Positions 28,060-37,478 of a stretch of 64,000 bases of DNA are shown here, one piece after another. A program made the translations under genes and the position numbers. The notes beneath the pieces are model-generated. The model did no database searches. It was not told where the DNA came from and saw nothing but the letters and a program-made list of their open reading frames with translations. The DNA comes from Legionella feeleii. GTDB lineage: Bacteria; Pseudomonadota; Gammaproteobacteria; Legionellales; Legionellaceae. The stretch's first letter is position 1. Every line of letters starts with the position of its first letter. Location of the stretch: assembly GCF_001467625.1 (NCBI RefSeq), contig NZ_LNYB01000085.1, positions 348,564 to 412,563 of the forward strand, written 5' to 3'.

Positions 28060-29322
28060 ATGTCACAGCCTTTGATCAATATATCACGTCAACAGGCGCT
28101 TTATTTTGCCAGTTTCCTGGTTCTTTACCAGTTTCTGGTCTACATAGCTAACGATATGATTATGCCTGGCATGATTCAGGTTACTACCTCCTTCCATGCT
28201 CCGGAGTCGGCTATAGCGACTTCATTAACGGTCTATGTACTGGGCGGTGCAAGTCTGCAATTATTTTTAGGACCGGTTTCAGACCGTTTTGGCCGCAGAC
28301 CTGTCATGCTGTCTGGTGCATTCATTTTCCTTTTTTTTACTCTGCTGATTGCCTGCTCGAATTCAATGGAACAATTTTTACTCGCTCGCTACTTTCAAGG
28401 CATGGGTTTATGTTTTATTGCAGTTATTGGCTATGCCACTTTACAAGAAATCTTTGCTGAAATGGATGCTATTCGTTTAATTGCCATCCTTGCCAATGTG
28501 GCTTGTCTCGCCCCCTTGCTTGGGCCTTTAGCTGGAGCCAGCTTTATCCTGTATTTTGACTGGCGTGGTATTTTTGCCTTGATTGGCGTATTGGCACTAC
28601 TTGCTCTTTGGGGAATATGGCGCTTTATGCCTGAACCTGTAGGCGCCATTAAAAAAGATGGTGAAAGAATTAAACCTGCTGCGTTAACACTGCGAGTAGT
28701 TGCGACTAATTACCTGCGGTTGTTACGGAATCCATCTTTCATGCTTGGTGCAATAGCCAATGGCTTATTGGCAATACCCTGCATAGCCTGGATTGCCCTC
28801 TCGCCAATTATTCTGGTGACTGACGCCCAATTAACAGTGGTCGAATATGCTCTATGGCAGTTACCCGTTTTCGCAGCAGAGATTTTAGGTAGTTGGTATC
28901 TGCGTAAATTAACGCACCGATGTTCAATTAAACACATTATTCTCTTAGGTTCAACGATAGCCATTTGTGGCCTTTTAGCGGCATGTTTGCTTCCCTTTAC
29001 AAGTAATGGCAGTTTCTTATATTTCATGCCTGGGCTTCTTATCTACTCTTTTGGCCAAGGTGTAACTACCGCCCCTCTAATCAGGCGTACTCTTTTTGCA
29101 ACACCTATCAGTAAAGGCACGGCTTATGCTTTGATAAGTATGGTAAGTATGTGTGCTCAAGCGCTAGGCGTTGAAGTAGCGAATAAGTTCTATTCGACAC
29201 ACAATAATAGCCACTTCGGTCTCTATTGTGCGATAGTGGGCGTACTTTACCTGATTACTTTATTGGGTGTATTTAGCTTCGCGCGACAACAAGATAATGA
29301 AGAGGGGTTAGCAACAACATAA
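28060..29322 (+). CDS. Bcr/CflA-type MFS drug efflux transporter
   Basis: Inner-membrane H+ antiporter of 420 residues with twelve helices. Motif A appears as FLGPVSDRFGRRPVML after helix 2, and YIANDMIMPGM in the first loop is the usual Bcr-type context. It probably exports small toxic compounds. I chose the ATG at 28060 instead of the upstream one at 28018, since the preceding residues do not look like an MFS start. A palindrome (ATGATTT-AATTA-AAATCAT, 27978-27996) upstream could be an operator. Confidence 0.85.
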   Translation: MSQPLINISRQQALYFASFLVLYQFLVYIANDMIMPGMIQVTTSFHAPESAIATSLTVYVLGGASLQLFLGPVSDRFGRRPVMLSGAFIFLFFTLLIACSNSMEQFLLARYFQGMGLCFIAVIGYATLQEIFAEMDAIRLIAILANVACLAPLLGPLAGASFILYFDWRGIFALIGVLALLALWGIWRFMPEPVGAIKKDGERIKPAALTLRVVATNYLRLLRNPSFMLGAIANGLLAIPCIAWIALSPIILVTDAQLTVVEYALWQLPVFAAEILGSWYLRKLTHRCSIKHIILLGSTIAICGLLAACLLPFTSNGSFLYFMPGLLIYSFGQGVTTAPLIRRTLFATPISKGTAYALISMVSMCAQALGVEVANKFYSTHNNSHFGLYCAIVGVLYLITLLGVFSFARQQDNEEGLATT

Positions 29323-29430
29323 CATCATATTGATACAGGATCCCGTACAAATGCCAGGCATTTTACGAGATAATGTTCGTTGAGCGATCTAACATCGAAC
29401 TCACGTTAATTAGCAATAACTAGGTTGCCC

Positions 29431-30663
29431 ATGGATTGGAAAGAAAGAATAGCCAATAAATTTTATGAAGCTGAGCGTTTTATTCGTTTTGTGGCTCATC
29501 ATTTTATCGATGATGATTGCACTTACCGTGCTTCCGCACTCGCTTTTGCCAGCCTGCTCGCTGTTGTTCCCCTTATGTCTGTTGGCTTGGCTATCCTTTC
29601 TTCCTTTCCAGTTTTTCAAGGGCTTGCGCAACCGACACAAGACTTTATTTTTGACAATTTTGTCCCTACTACCGGAAAGGTAGTACAAAATTATTTACAA
29701 CAATTCGCAACCCAGGTCTCTAAATTGTCAGTCTGGGGGGTCGTGTTTCTCTTTGTTACAGCTATCCTGGTTATGGTAACCATTGAAGGTACCATGAATA
29801 AAATTTGGCGGGTTTCCTCACCAAGAAAAGGAGTAGCAGCCTTTCTCCTTTATTGGGCTATTTTATCCTTAGCACCACTCTTACTGGGTTTAAGTTTGGT
29901 CATCAGCTCTTACGTCATTTCAATTCCATTACTTAAAGATCATCATGCCCCTTTAATTTTGTTAAATGCAATTCCCTTTGTTATATCGTTGACTGGTTTT
30001 ACCTTTTTATATGTCATCGTGCCTAATTGCACTGTTAAATTTCGTGATGGCCTCTGGGGAGGCGTTGTAGCAGCCTTATTATTTGAGTCTGCCAAGCAAG
30101 GTTTCGCTTACTATCTAACGCGCTACAACACTTATCAATTACTCTACGGGGCATTTGCCACCGTACCTATCTTTTTTATCTGGGTTTACTGGGTCTGGAT
30201 TATTACCCTTTTAGGTGCGGAAATCAGTTATGCTCTCGCAGTACATCACCAACGACGCACGGGAAAAGCAATCGACGGATTTTCACATGCATTGCTGTGG
30301 CTTCATCAACTTTGGCACGCTCAAAGAAAAGGCAAAAGCCTGCCTTTGGACTCACTTGTCAACGCCAGTGCTCATCCTTTTGCAATTGATGTTGATGACA
30401 TGGTAAAGATTCTGACCAGTCTGGAGTTGATTCATACTACAGCCGAAGGCTCTTTTATGCTAAGTCGCGATCTAAGTCAGCTGAGTTTATACAGCCTGAG
30501 CCAGTTACTTCCCTATCGCCTGCCTACACCAACAGAGGTCGAACATATTAAATCGGTGCACACTAATCATTGGCGGGCCATTTTTAAAAAAAATGACGAG
30601 GAACTGCAGAAGTGCCTCGCCATGGATTTAAATCAACTATTTAGTCAAAGTTGTGCGACTTAG
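29431..30663 (+). CDS. YihY/BrkB (UPF0761) family membrane protein
   Basis: Inner-membrane protein of 410 residues. The membrane part (about 25-280) has six helices with family hallmarks YRASALAFASLLAVVP near the start and YGAFATVPIFFIWVYWVWII later. The C-terminal 120 residues are cytoplasmic and look like a winged-helix-type extension, as in longer family members. The once-used name ribonuclease BN is no longer accepted for this family; function is unknown. I prefer the ATG at 29431; the TTG two codons earlier is an alternative. Confidence 0.85.
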   Translation: MDWKERIANKFYEAERFIRFVAHHFIDDDCTYRASALAFASLLAVVPLMSVGLAILSSFPVFQGLAQPTQDFIFDNFVPTTGKVVQNYLQQFATQVSKLSVWGVVFLFVTAILVMVTIEGTMNKIWRVSSPRKGVAAFLLYWAILSLAPLLLGLSLVISSYVISIPLLKDHHAPLILLNAIPFVISLTGFTFLYVIVPNCTVKFRDGLWGGVVAALLFESAKQGFAYYLTRYNTYQLLYGAFATVPIFFIWVYWVWIITLLGAEISYALAVHHQRRTGKAIDGFSHALLWLHQLWHAQRKGKSLPLDSLVNASAHPFAIDVDDMVKILTSLELIHTTAEGSFMLSRDLSQLSLYSLSQLLPYRLPTPTEVEHIKSVHTNHWRAIFKKNDEELQKCLAMDLNQLFSQSCAT

Positions 30664-30669
30664 CCTTCG

Positions 30670-32349
30670 TTAAGAGTCAGCCCTCTTTTCTGCAGCATCG
30701 TTTAATACTTCGTGAGCAACAAGAAGGGCTTGAGAAAACTCTGCAAAAACATTTTCTGTACCGACTAACTTGACAATGCCCGCTTTTTGCAACTTGGATT
30801 TTACCCGCGTATTTGCCCCAGTCAACATTACTCGAACTTGGCGCTTATGGAAATTAACAATGACCTCTTCTAAAGTCTGCAAGCCGGTAATATCAATAAA
30901 AGGAACCCAACGTAATCTAATAATTAACAGGCGCGGCTCGGTATGAGTACTAATGAGTGCCCGTTCAAAACTCTCTGCAGCCCCAAAGAAGAAAGGTCCT
31001 TCCACAGCATAGACTAAAAGCCCAGTAGGCAGAATATGGATACCATTAGTAGCGAACTCTTTTTGTAATTCCTGATCGCTAACTTGCTGCACTTCAACAC
31101 TGGCAGCCATGCGTCGCAGAAAGTGGAACGTCGCTAAAATAACACCGATATTGACTGCAACCACCAAATCAACAAAAACAGTGACTCCAAAAGTCACTAA
31201 TAGGATAAGCACATCCGCTCTTGGCGCTCGCTTAAGCATTTTGAAAAAATGAGGTGCCTCGCTCATATTCCATGCCACAACAAATAAAATAGCTGCTAGT
31301 GCGGCCAATGGAACATTTACTGCCAATGGTGCAAGAAACAGAATAATCAATACTAAGGTAACTACGTGAACTATACCCGCAAGAGGGCTATTTCCCCCAT
31401 TACGAATATTGGTTGCCGTACGCGCAATCGCCCCTGTTGCAGCAAAACCACCAAACAAAGGAGCAGCGATATTAGCAATACCCTGGCCTATTAACTCTTG
31501 GTTAGAATTATGCCGAGTTCCGGCCATACCATCAGCAACCACAGCCGAAAGCAGTGATTCGATAGCACCAAGCATTGCAATAGTAAAAGCCGGGCCAAGT
31601 AACTCAATGAGACGATTAACCGTAACTGTCGGCCAATGTAAGGCAGGTAAGCCTTGAGGGATCCCACCAAATGTACTTCCTATGGTAGCTACCCCCTTAA
31701 AATGAAAATAGGATTGCAAACCTGTTGCAACCAGCAAAGCGACCAAAGGTCCAGGGACTCGTTTCAGACCCGGTAATTTGTATGAAAAACGTACCAGTAG
31801 TAAAGACAGTATTGCCAAGGCCGTAGTAGTTGGTTGCCATTGTGGGAATACTTGCAGCAAATGCCACAGCTTCTCATGAAAATGAACGCCTGACACGGCT
31901 GGCAGACCAAAAAAATCTTTCCACTGGCCTACCCAGATAATAACCGCAATACCTGCTGTAAAGCCAACAATGACTGGATCAGGGATAAATTTTATTACCG
32001 TACCAAGACGTGCCATACCCAGAAAGAGTAATATAAATCCTGCCATTAACGTCGCAATTTGCAACCCATCAATACCATATCGGGCAGTAATACTGGAAAG
32101 AATAACAATAAAGGCACCTGTTGGCCCTGCGATTTGTAAGCGGCTGCCTCCAAATGCGGAAACCAGAAGTCCAGCGACAATTGCTGTATAAATTCCCTGT
32201 TCCGGTTTAGTACCAGAAGCAATCGCAAAAGCCATTGCCAATGGTAGGGCCACAACACCCACAATAACGCCTGAAACAATGTTGGGTAGCCAGTTTTGTC
32301 GACGCAGCAACCCAGCTCGGTAAGCTTCTAATAAAGCAATCATGAGCAC
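30670..32349 (-). CDS. SulP-family anion permease with STAS domain
   Basis: Inner-membrane transporter of 559 residues. The membrane domain (about 20-410) contains the SulP pattern PLAMAFAIASGTKPEQGIY and AGPTGAFIVI. The C-terminal STAS domain (about 440-545) has RLRWVPFIDITGLQTL, where the phosphorylatable position is Thr. Related proteins carry sulfate, bicarbonate or dicarboxylates; the substrate is not evident here. It converges on the YihY-like gene, with only six bases between the stops. Confidence 0.88.
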   Translation of the reverse strand: MLMIALLEAYRAGLLRRQNWLPNIVSGVIVGVVALPLAMAFAIASGTKPEQGIYTAIVAGLLVSAFGGSRLQIAGPTGAFIVILSSITARYGIDGLQIATLMAGFILLFLGMARLGTVIKFIPDPVIVGFTAGIAVIIWVGQWKDFFGLPAVSGVHFHEKLWHLLQVFPQWQPTTTALAILSLLLVRFSYKLPGLKRVPGPLVALLVATGLQSYFHFKGVATIGSTFGGIPQGLPALHWPTVTVNRLIELLGPAFTIAMLGAIESLLSAVVADGMAGTRHNSNQELIGQGIANIAAPLFGGFAATGAIARTATNIRNGGNSPLAGIVHVVTLVLIILFLAPLAVNVPLAALAAILFVVAWNMSEAPHFFKMLKRAPRADVLILLVTFGVTVFVDLVVAVNIGVILATFHFLRRMAASVEVQQVSDQELQKEFATNGIHILPTGLLVYAVEGPFFFGAAESFERALISTHTEPRLLIIRLRWVPFIDITGLQTLEEVIVNFHKRQVRVMLTGANTRVKSKLQKAGIVKLVGTENVFAEFSQALLVAHEVLNDAAEKRADS

Positions 32350-32449
32350 TCAACCTGTGATTCGAAAAATCGCCATTATAGTTCTTTTATTGTTTATTTT
32401 GCGACAAATTTCTCACAATTAAGCGTATTTTAATACATCAGACTCTTTC

Positions 32450-32515
32450 AAAAATCGCTGTCAGAGCTGTGCGAAGAGAAACAGTGCGCAGAACCGCCAT
32501 GTGCATAGTCAAAGA
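32450..32515 (+). repeat. Diverged intergenic repeat, copy 1
   Basis: The stretch around TGCGCAGAACCGCCATGTGC resembles the one at 34855-34925 (CGCGCAGAACCTCTATGTAC). Flanking bases (TCGCTG..TCAGAG, AGAGAAAC, ATAGTCA) also align with small gaps. The two copies flank the 675-codon gene. By eye about 70 percent of positions agree; a computed alignment is not available. Confidence 0.4.
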
Positions 32516-32550
32516 GACTCTCCAAGCCAAAAGGCCTCTTTTCCTTTGGA

Positions 32551-34578
32551 TTAGCTGTGAGGTAAATCTGAAGGTGCGGAAGTATCACTCAGCGTAGCAA
32601 TCATTCGCCTGATACCCAGTTCGCCTGTTATTTTTTGACTGACAATTAAATTAATATTCACTAATTGAACTACCTTGCCTTTATCGCTTTGATAGAGAAC
32701 TTTTAAGGGTAACGCGATTTTCCATTGATTGCCTTTGGCTTCAAGCAATTGAGCACGTCTGGCAATTTCACTGCTCATAGTTAACTGAAGCGTTTTAATG
32801 GCTTCAATATTACCTGACTTATTCATTGCAGTCTGAAATTCAACCCACCCTTTTTTGGTGAAACAGGCTTGTAATCGCTGTAATTGGGTATCAATGAGTT
32901 CCGAATTAAAATTAAAAGATTGCATTGCTGCATATTCTGCCCATCTTAAAACAAGTGCCTGATCAATGCTGGTAGTCCCAGCAGGAGTTTTATAATCACA
33001 GTTGATAACATCGCTTTGTGCAGCAATGGTGGATTGAAGGGTTGGAGGATTTTGCAGCACTACCTGAGGTAGTTGCTGTGGAATAGAGGGTTGAGCTTGC
33101 TGCATTGGATTATTTTCTTGTATTTTTTGCATCGCCTCTGCCGCTTGATTAATCCTGGCCGTACTTGTGTCAGCATTGGGTGAAGCAGCGCCCATAGTTG
33201 GGTGTACAGAAGGGCCACTCGCTGAAACAATCCTTGGCCTGGAGTCATTAGCAGTAATTGTCCAACCTATTGTCACCTGTAATTGCGTTACTTTATTTTT
33301 ATTATTTGCATCAGCAAGGTTTAAAGGAAAAGTGATTTTCCACTGATCGTTATCAGTAGCTGTAAGACGCGCCGCCTCATACAGGGGACTATTCATGGCG
33401 GTTTTTTGTGTACTACTTGCCTGAATGCTATCAGATTTCTGTGCTGCAGTTCTAACCTCTCCATTTTCTGCATACCACGAATGTAACTCTTGGACAGGTG
33501 TATCTAAAAATTTATATTTAAAATTAAACGACTGGATCAAAGCCTGATTTAATCCAAATAAAATAAAGTTTTGATTCATTTGGGTAATTTCGGCAAGCGT
33601 TTTATAACCAAAATTGCTATTAGGCTCTTCTTGATGTTGAGCAATTGGCATTCGCTGTATTGCTTGGGCTCTTTGTGGAAATGGAGAGGGCGGCAGTTGA
33701 GCGATATGTCCTAACTGTCTTTGCTGGGCAGTGGTCGTTGGAGCCCTTAGTCCAATCCGCTGAGGGAATAGGGACGTAAAAAAAGAAGTCATGCTTTTTT
33801 GTACGGTATTTAAAGCCTCTACTTTTTTCTTAGCCACAATCTGGTACATATCTCCCACGGCTTCATCCACCGACGTTGATTTTAGAGAGATAGGAGCAAA
33901 CCGTGGTGTGGCAATCATCTGCATGATTCCGAGATTACCGTTTATTTTTCGACCTACCGTTAAATAAATATTAAGGAAATGAGTAACTCTTTCCTCATTG
34001 CTTTGATAAACAACCTTTAGAGGTACATTCATTTTCCATAAGTAATCTTTGAATTCGATGAGTTGTGCCTGGCCATCTATCTGACTACTCACGGCCAGGT
34101 TTTGCGTTTTAATGACATCCACATTACCAGAACTCTGCAATGCGCTCTTAAATTTAACCCAACCACTTTCAGTATAACAAGCTTGTAATTTTTCCAATTG
34201 GGTATCGATGGATGCAAAATTAAAATCAAACGATTGCCTAACAGCTTGCTGGGCCCAATTGATGACAAACTCTAAAGAAATACTTGAAATTTCAACTGGG
34301 ATTCTATAATCACAATTAATAGTATCTGCTTGCTGATGTTGTTCAGGGAATAAGCGTTGCGTATTTTGCTCTTCTTGCGGCTGCGGCAAAGCAAAGGAAT
34401 GGGCCTCCTGTACTGCACCATTTTCTTGTTTTGGCGGCGTTAATCCTGACTGCAAGGATTGTTTTATGACAGAACCCCTACCTATCAATATGGCTGTAGA
34501 AGGATCGGGATATTGCATAGCCTGCGCTTCAATACAGATTAAGTTAACGAGTGCACCATAAAGAATATTTTTTTTCAT
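32551..34578 (-). CDS. Secreted protein with three DotI/IcmL-like repeats
   Basis: A 675-residue protein with a signal peptide (about 1-20, ending IEAQA). Three repeats of about 135 residues lie at roughly 87-224, 321-451 and 525-662, separated by Gln/Pro-rich linkers. Repeats 1 and 3 are closest: both have INCDY, DTQLxxLQAC, a GWVxF segment, SGN(V/I), IKT and a PLKVxYQS strand; repeat 2 is more diverged. The pattern (W-x3-A-x5-F-x-F, then FT-x2-GW-x2-F) resembles the periplasmic domain of DotI/IcmL of the type IVB secretion system. Unlike DotI there is no N-terminal membrane anchor beyond the signal peptide. Family assignment is from memory of the motif, so moderate; function unknown. Confidence 0.65.
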   Translation of the reverse strand: MKKNILYGALVNLICIEAQAMQYPDPSTAILIGRGSVIKQSLQSGLTPPKQENGAVQEAHSFALPQPQEEQNTQRLFPEQHQQADTINCDYRIPVEISSISLEFVINWAQQAVRQSFDFNFASIDTQLEKLQACYTESGWVKFKSALQSSGNVDVIKTQNLAVSSQIDGQAQLIEFKDYLWKMNVPLKVVYQSNEERVTHFLNIYLTVGRKINGNLGIMQMIATPRFAPISLKSTSVDEAVGDMYQIVAKKKVEALNTVQKSMTSFFTSLFPQRIGLRAPTTTAQQRQLGHIAQLPPSPFPQRAQAIQRMPIAQHQEEPNSNFGYKTLAEITQMNQNFILFGLNQALIQSFNFKYKFLDTPVQELHSWYAENGEVRTAAQKSDSIQASSTQKTAMNSPLYEAARLTATDNDQWKITFPLNLADANNKNKVTQLQVTIGWTITANDSRPRIVSASGPSVHPTMGAASPNADTSTARINQAAEAMQKIQENNPMQQAQPSIPQQLPQVVLQNPPTLQSTIAAQSDVINCDYKTPAGTTSIDQALVLRWAEYAAMQSFNFNSELIDTQLQRLQACFTKKGWVEFQTAMNKSGNIEAIKTLQLTMSSEIARRAQLLEAKGNQWKIALPLKVLYQSDKGKVVQLVNINLIVSQKITGELGIRRMIATLSDTSAPSDLPHS

Positions 34579-35015
34579 GGAACAATTTTATTAATAAGTA
34601 TCTGACCATTCTGTGATAATCACGGGTTTTCGTCTATAGACTTAGAACCATAGCCAATGGCATAGCGCAAGATTTAAAAAATAATCATTTAAATTCACAT
34701 GGTTATGATTAAGTATTTTTTTAGTACGCTGCCAGAAAAAGGCCACCTGTTTTGGCATTCTGGATATTTTAAATGCTTATTAGAAATAAAAATTGCTTTT
34801 ATTGAACCGATGAAACAATGGGGGGGAAAAATCGGAAATCCATTGCGCTTCTTTCGAAATTTGCTGCCATCAGAGAATTGCCAGGAGAACGGCGCGCAGA
34901 ACCTCTATGTACATGTCAGTACATGAGGATTCGGGCACCGTATCGACCAAGCTATTCTAAGGGACAATAGCGTTTCAACCCTCCGCACAGCCTGGTCACA
35001 GAGGGTAACTCCGGC
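34579..35015. other. Long intergenic region without a supported gene
   Basis: This 437-base stretch separates the three-repeat protein gene from hslU. It contains A/T-rich DNA after the start of the repeat protein and the second copy of the short diverged repeat. An open frame of 75 codons (34699-34926) runs into that repeat, has no ribosome site and is not supported. No terminator with a clear U-tract was seen after hslU. Confidence 0.5.
34850..34930 (+). repeat. Diverged intergenic repeat, copy 2
   Basis: It aligns with 32450-32515 through TTGCTG..TCAGAG, GGAGAAC, CGCGCAGAACC and ATGTACATGTCA. The 3' end contains a small palindrome, ATGTACATGTCAGTACAT. Similar short elements are common between Legionella genes as far as I recall, but this was not checked. 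Confidence 0.4.
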
Positions 35016-36350
35016 TTATAAAATATAGCGAGCCAAATCTTCATCAGCCACCAATTTGCCTAAATGTTTCTCCACATAGGCAGCATCAACATGGACAGAT
35101 TCACCCCCTTTATCCGTTGCCTCAAAAGAAACAACCTCCAATAAACGCTCCATAACGGTATACAATCGACGAGCCCCAATGTTTTCGGTGCGTTCATTGA
35201 CTCGCCAGGCTACCTCCGCAATACGACGTATACCGGTTTCATCAAAGCTTAATTGCAAGCCTTCAGTCGCCATGAGTGCAGCGTATTGCTCTGTCAATGA
35301 AGCACTAGGTTCCGTGAGGATACGAACAAAATCATCGACACTTAATGCAGCTAATTCTACCCGAATTGGTAAGCGCCCCTGCAATTCAGCGATTAAATCA
35401 GAAGGTTTCGCCACATGAAAAGCGCCTGAGGCAATAAATAAAATATGATCTGACTTTACCATACCGTATTTAGTCGATACTGTGCAGCCCTCTACCAACG
35501 GTAATAAATCACGCTGCACACCCTCACGCGATACATCACCACCACCCTGCTCAGCTCGTTTAGCAACTTTATCCAATTCATCAATAAAGACAATGCCATG
35601 TTGCTCAACATTTTCAATAGCACGCGTTTTAATATCTTCTTCATTGATTAATTTAGCCGCTTCTTCCTCACGCAAGATCTTCATTGCTTTGGCAATTGTT
35701 AATTTACGTGTTTTTGTACGGCCTGTGCCCACCTGCTGAAACATTGCCTGTAACTGGCTGGTCATTTCTTCCATACCAGGTGGTGCCATGATTTCTACGC
35801 CAACGGGTGTTGCTGATAACTCGATTTCAATTTCATTGTCATCAAGTGCTCCTTCACGTAATTGCTTACGGAAAACCTGGCGAGTTGATGATTCATTTTC
35901 ACTGGTAATTACAGCCCCTCTAGCCGGAGGCAATAAAACATTCAAGATGCGCTCTTCGGCAGCATCCTCAGCAAGATTCTCCACTTTCTTCATGGCCGAT
36001 TCGCGCTCTTGTTTGATAGCAATATCCGTCAAATCACGAAGGATAGAATCAACATCTCGTCCGACATAACCAACTTCGGTAAATTTAGTCGCCTCTACTT
36101 TAATGAAAGGCGCCTGGGCTAATTTTGCCAGGCGTCTGGCAATTTCTGTTTTACCAACACCTGTTGGCCCAATCATCAAAATATTCTTGGGCATTATTTC
36201 GTTACGTAACACAGGATCTTTGATTTGCATGCGTCGCCAACGGTTACGTAGAGCAATCGCTACAGCGCGTTTCGCTTCATCCTGACCAATAATGTGCTTG
36301 TCTAATTCTTGCACTATCTCACGGGGAGTCATTATCATTGTATTATTCAC
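35016..36350 (-). CDS. hslU: ATP-dependent protease ATPase subunit HslU
   Basis: AAA+ unfoldase of 444 residues that feeds substrates to HslV. Motifs: [17 protein letters not shown] (Walker A), an I-domain with acidic and variable sequence (about 110-235), [13 protein letters not shown] (Walker B), GRLPIRVEL and the C-terminal LARYIL that docks into HslV. The listed start is a GTG that overlaps the hslV stop (TAGTG); the ATG codons at 36338 and 36332 are alternatives, the latter giving MTPREIV as in E. coli. The two genes are co-transcribed. Confidence 0.95.
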   Translation of the reverse strand: MNNTMIMTPREIVQELDKHIIGQDEAKRAVAIALRNRWRRMQIKDPVLRNEIMPKNILMIGPTGVGKTEIARRLAKLAQAPFIKVEATKFTEVGYVGRDVDSILRDLTDIAIKQERESAMKKVENLAEDAAEERILNVLLPPARGAVITSENESSTRQVFRKQLREGALDDNEIEIELSATPVGVEIMAPPGMEEMTSQLQAMFQQVGTGRTKTRKLTIAKAMKILREEEAAKLINEEDIKTRAIENVEQHGIVFIDELDKVAKRAEQGGGDVSREGVQRDLLPLVEGCTVSTKYGMVKSDHILFIASGAFHVAKPSDLIAELQGRLPIRVELAALSVDDFVRILTEPSASLTEQYAALMATEGLQLSFDETGIRRIAEVAWRVNERTENIGARRLYTVMERLLEVVSFEATDKGGESVHVDAAYVEKHLGKLVADEDLARYIL

Positions 36351-36892
36351 TAGTCACTATCCAATTCTTCAATGGTTAAATTGTGGTTGGTGTATATGCA
36401 TATATCACCAGCAATTGATAAACTTTTACGGACAATCTCTGACGCTGACAATTTAGTATTTTCCAACAGTGCTCGAGCCGCCGCCTGGGCAAATGGGCCA
36501 CCAGAACCAATAGCAATCAATCCTTCCTCTGGCTCAATGACATCACCATTTCCGGTAATAATTAAAGAGGCTTTACTGTCTGCTACTGCTAACAATGCCT
36601 CCAAACGACGTAAGATTTTGTCTGTTCGCCAATCTTTGGCAAGCTCAACAGCAGCACGTACCAAATGTCCCTGGTGCATCTCCAGTTTGCGCTCGAAACG
36701 CTCAAAAAGGGTGAACGCGTCAGCAGTCCCACCAGCAAAACCGGCAATTACTTTATCTTTATAAAGTCGTCTGACTTTGCGGGCATTGCCTTTCATCACG
36801 GTGTTCCCCATAGTGACTTGGCCATCACCCCCGATAACCACTTTACTGCCCCGTCTGACAGACAGGACGGTTGTACCACGATATTGTTCCAA
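36350..36892 (-). CDS. hslV: ATP-dependent protease subunit HslV
   Basis: Threonine peptidase of 180 residues, proteasome beta-like, forming a double hexamer capped by HslU. The start is TTG with a GAGGA ribosome site; a nearby ATG is out of frame. A six-residue propeptide (MEQYRG) precedes Thr7, the N-terminal nucleophile of TTVLSVRRG. Further motifs are [10 protein letters not shown] and [17 protein letters not shown] candidate sigma32 promoter lies 32 bases upstream. It degrades misfolded and regulatory proteins after heat shock. Confidence 0.95.
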   Translation of the reverse strand: MEQYRGTTVLSVRRGSKVVIGGDGQVTMGNTVMKGNARKVRRLYKDKVIAGFAGGTADAFTLFERFERKLEMHQGHLVRAAVELAKDWRTDKILRRLEALLAVADSKASLIITGNGDVIEPEEGLIAIGSGGPFAQAAARALLENTKLSASEIVRKSLSIAGDICIYTNHNLTIEELDSD

Positions 36893-36923
36893 GATACATC
36901 CTCATTACAGGTCGAAAAACCTA

Positions 36924-36951
36924 AAATGGGGATGCAAAAAAAAAAATCAAT
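36924..36951 (-). promoter_or_regulatory. Candidate sigma32 heat-shock promoter of hslVU
   Basis: On the minus strand ATTGATT (36945-36951) is followed after 13 bases by CCCCATTT (36924-36931). The -10 matches the sigma32 consensus CCCCATNT fully, the spacing fits 13, and the -35 shares the TTGA core of CTTGAAA. The -10 lies 32 bases from the hslV start. Confidence 0.6.
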
Positions 36952-37002
36952 AGAGGGTGTGAATTATTTTTCTCTTTCTTTAGGCATAACAGATGAGAAT
37001 AT

Positions 37003-37437
37003 TTAGCTGGCGGGACAACATTTCCTGCAAAGACCTTTCAATTCAATAGCATCCTGACCTAAATGGAAATGGTTCTCCGCAGATAATTTTTGTACCAGGG
37101 CACGTAGCGTTTTATCGTACACCTCATGAACCTGATGGCAATCATGACACACCATTAATACCTCGGTAGGTAGCTGTTTTTCAGGCTGATGGCAAAGTGT
37201 ATACGATTGGATAGATTCAATTTTATGTACTACACCCGATTCAACAAAATAATCAAGTACACGATACACTGCGGGAGGCTTGGAGCTTTGCTTGCTTTGT
37301 AATAATTTATCGAGAATTTCATACGCTTTTAATGGCTTTTCTGCACTCCATAAAAGGAACAAAACACTCTTGCGTAAAGAAGTGAATTTCAATTCAATCG
37401 CGGTACAATAATCTAGAAAGGGGACTGGATAACTCAT
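37003..37437 (-). CDS. Fur-family zinc uptake regulator (Zur-like)
   Basis: DNA-binding metalloregulator of 144 residues. The N-terminal winged helix (about 15-85) contains PLKAYEILDKLL and PPAVYRVLDYFV, typical of Fur/Zur. The C-terminal half has VCHDCHQVHEV and LCRKCC, two CxxC pairs for the structural zinc. The family position with an early helix KSVLFLLWSAEKPLKA is closer to Zur than to Fur. It would repress zinc-import genes under zinc sufficiency. It lies on the same strand after deoB; no znuABC genes are in the window. Confidence 0.78.
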   Translation of the reverse strand: MSYPVPFLDYCTAIELKFTSLRKSVLFLLWSAEKPLKAYEILDKLLQSKQSSKPPAVYRVLDYFVESGVVHKIESIQSYTLCHQPEKQLPTEVLMVCHDCHQVHEVYDKTLRALVQKLSAENHFHLGQDAIELKGLCRKCCPAS

Positions 37438-37478
37438 GTCTTTTGCTTCTTTAGCCCCTCAATTATAAAGTTAACTCA

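Noticed and set aside
34699-34926. 75-codon open frame between the repeat protein and hslU
   Set aside because: No ribosome site, and its end is formed by a short intergenic repeat; amino acid composition is not protein-like.
36372-36764. 130-codon open frame opposite hslV
   Set aside because: Antisense of hslV, which is certain; no start signals.
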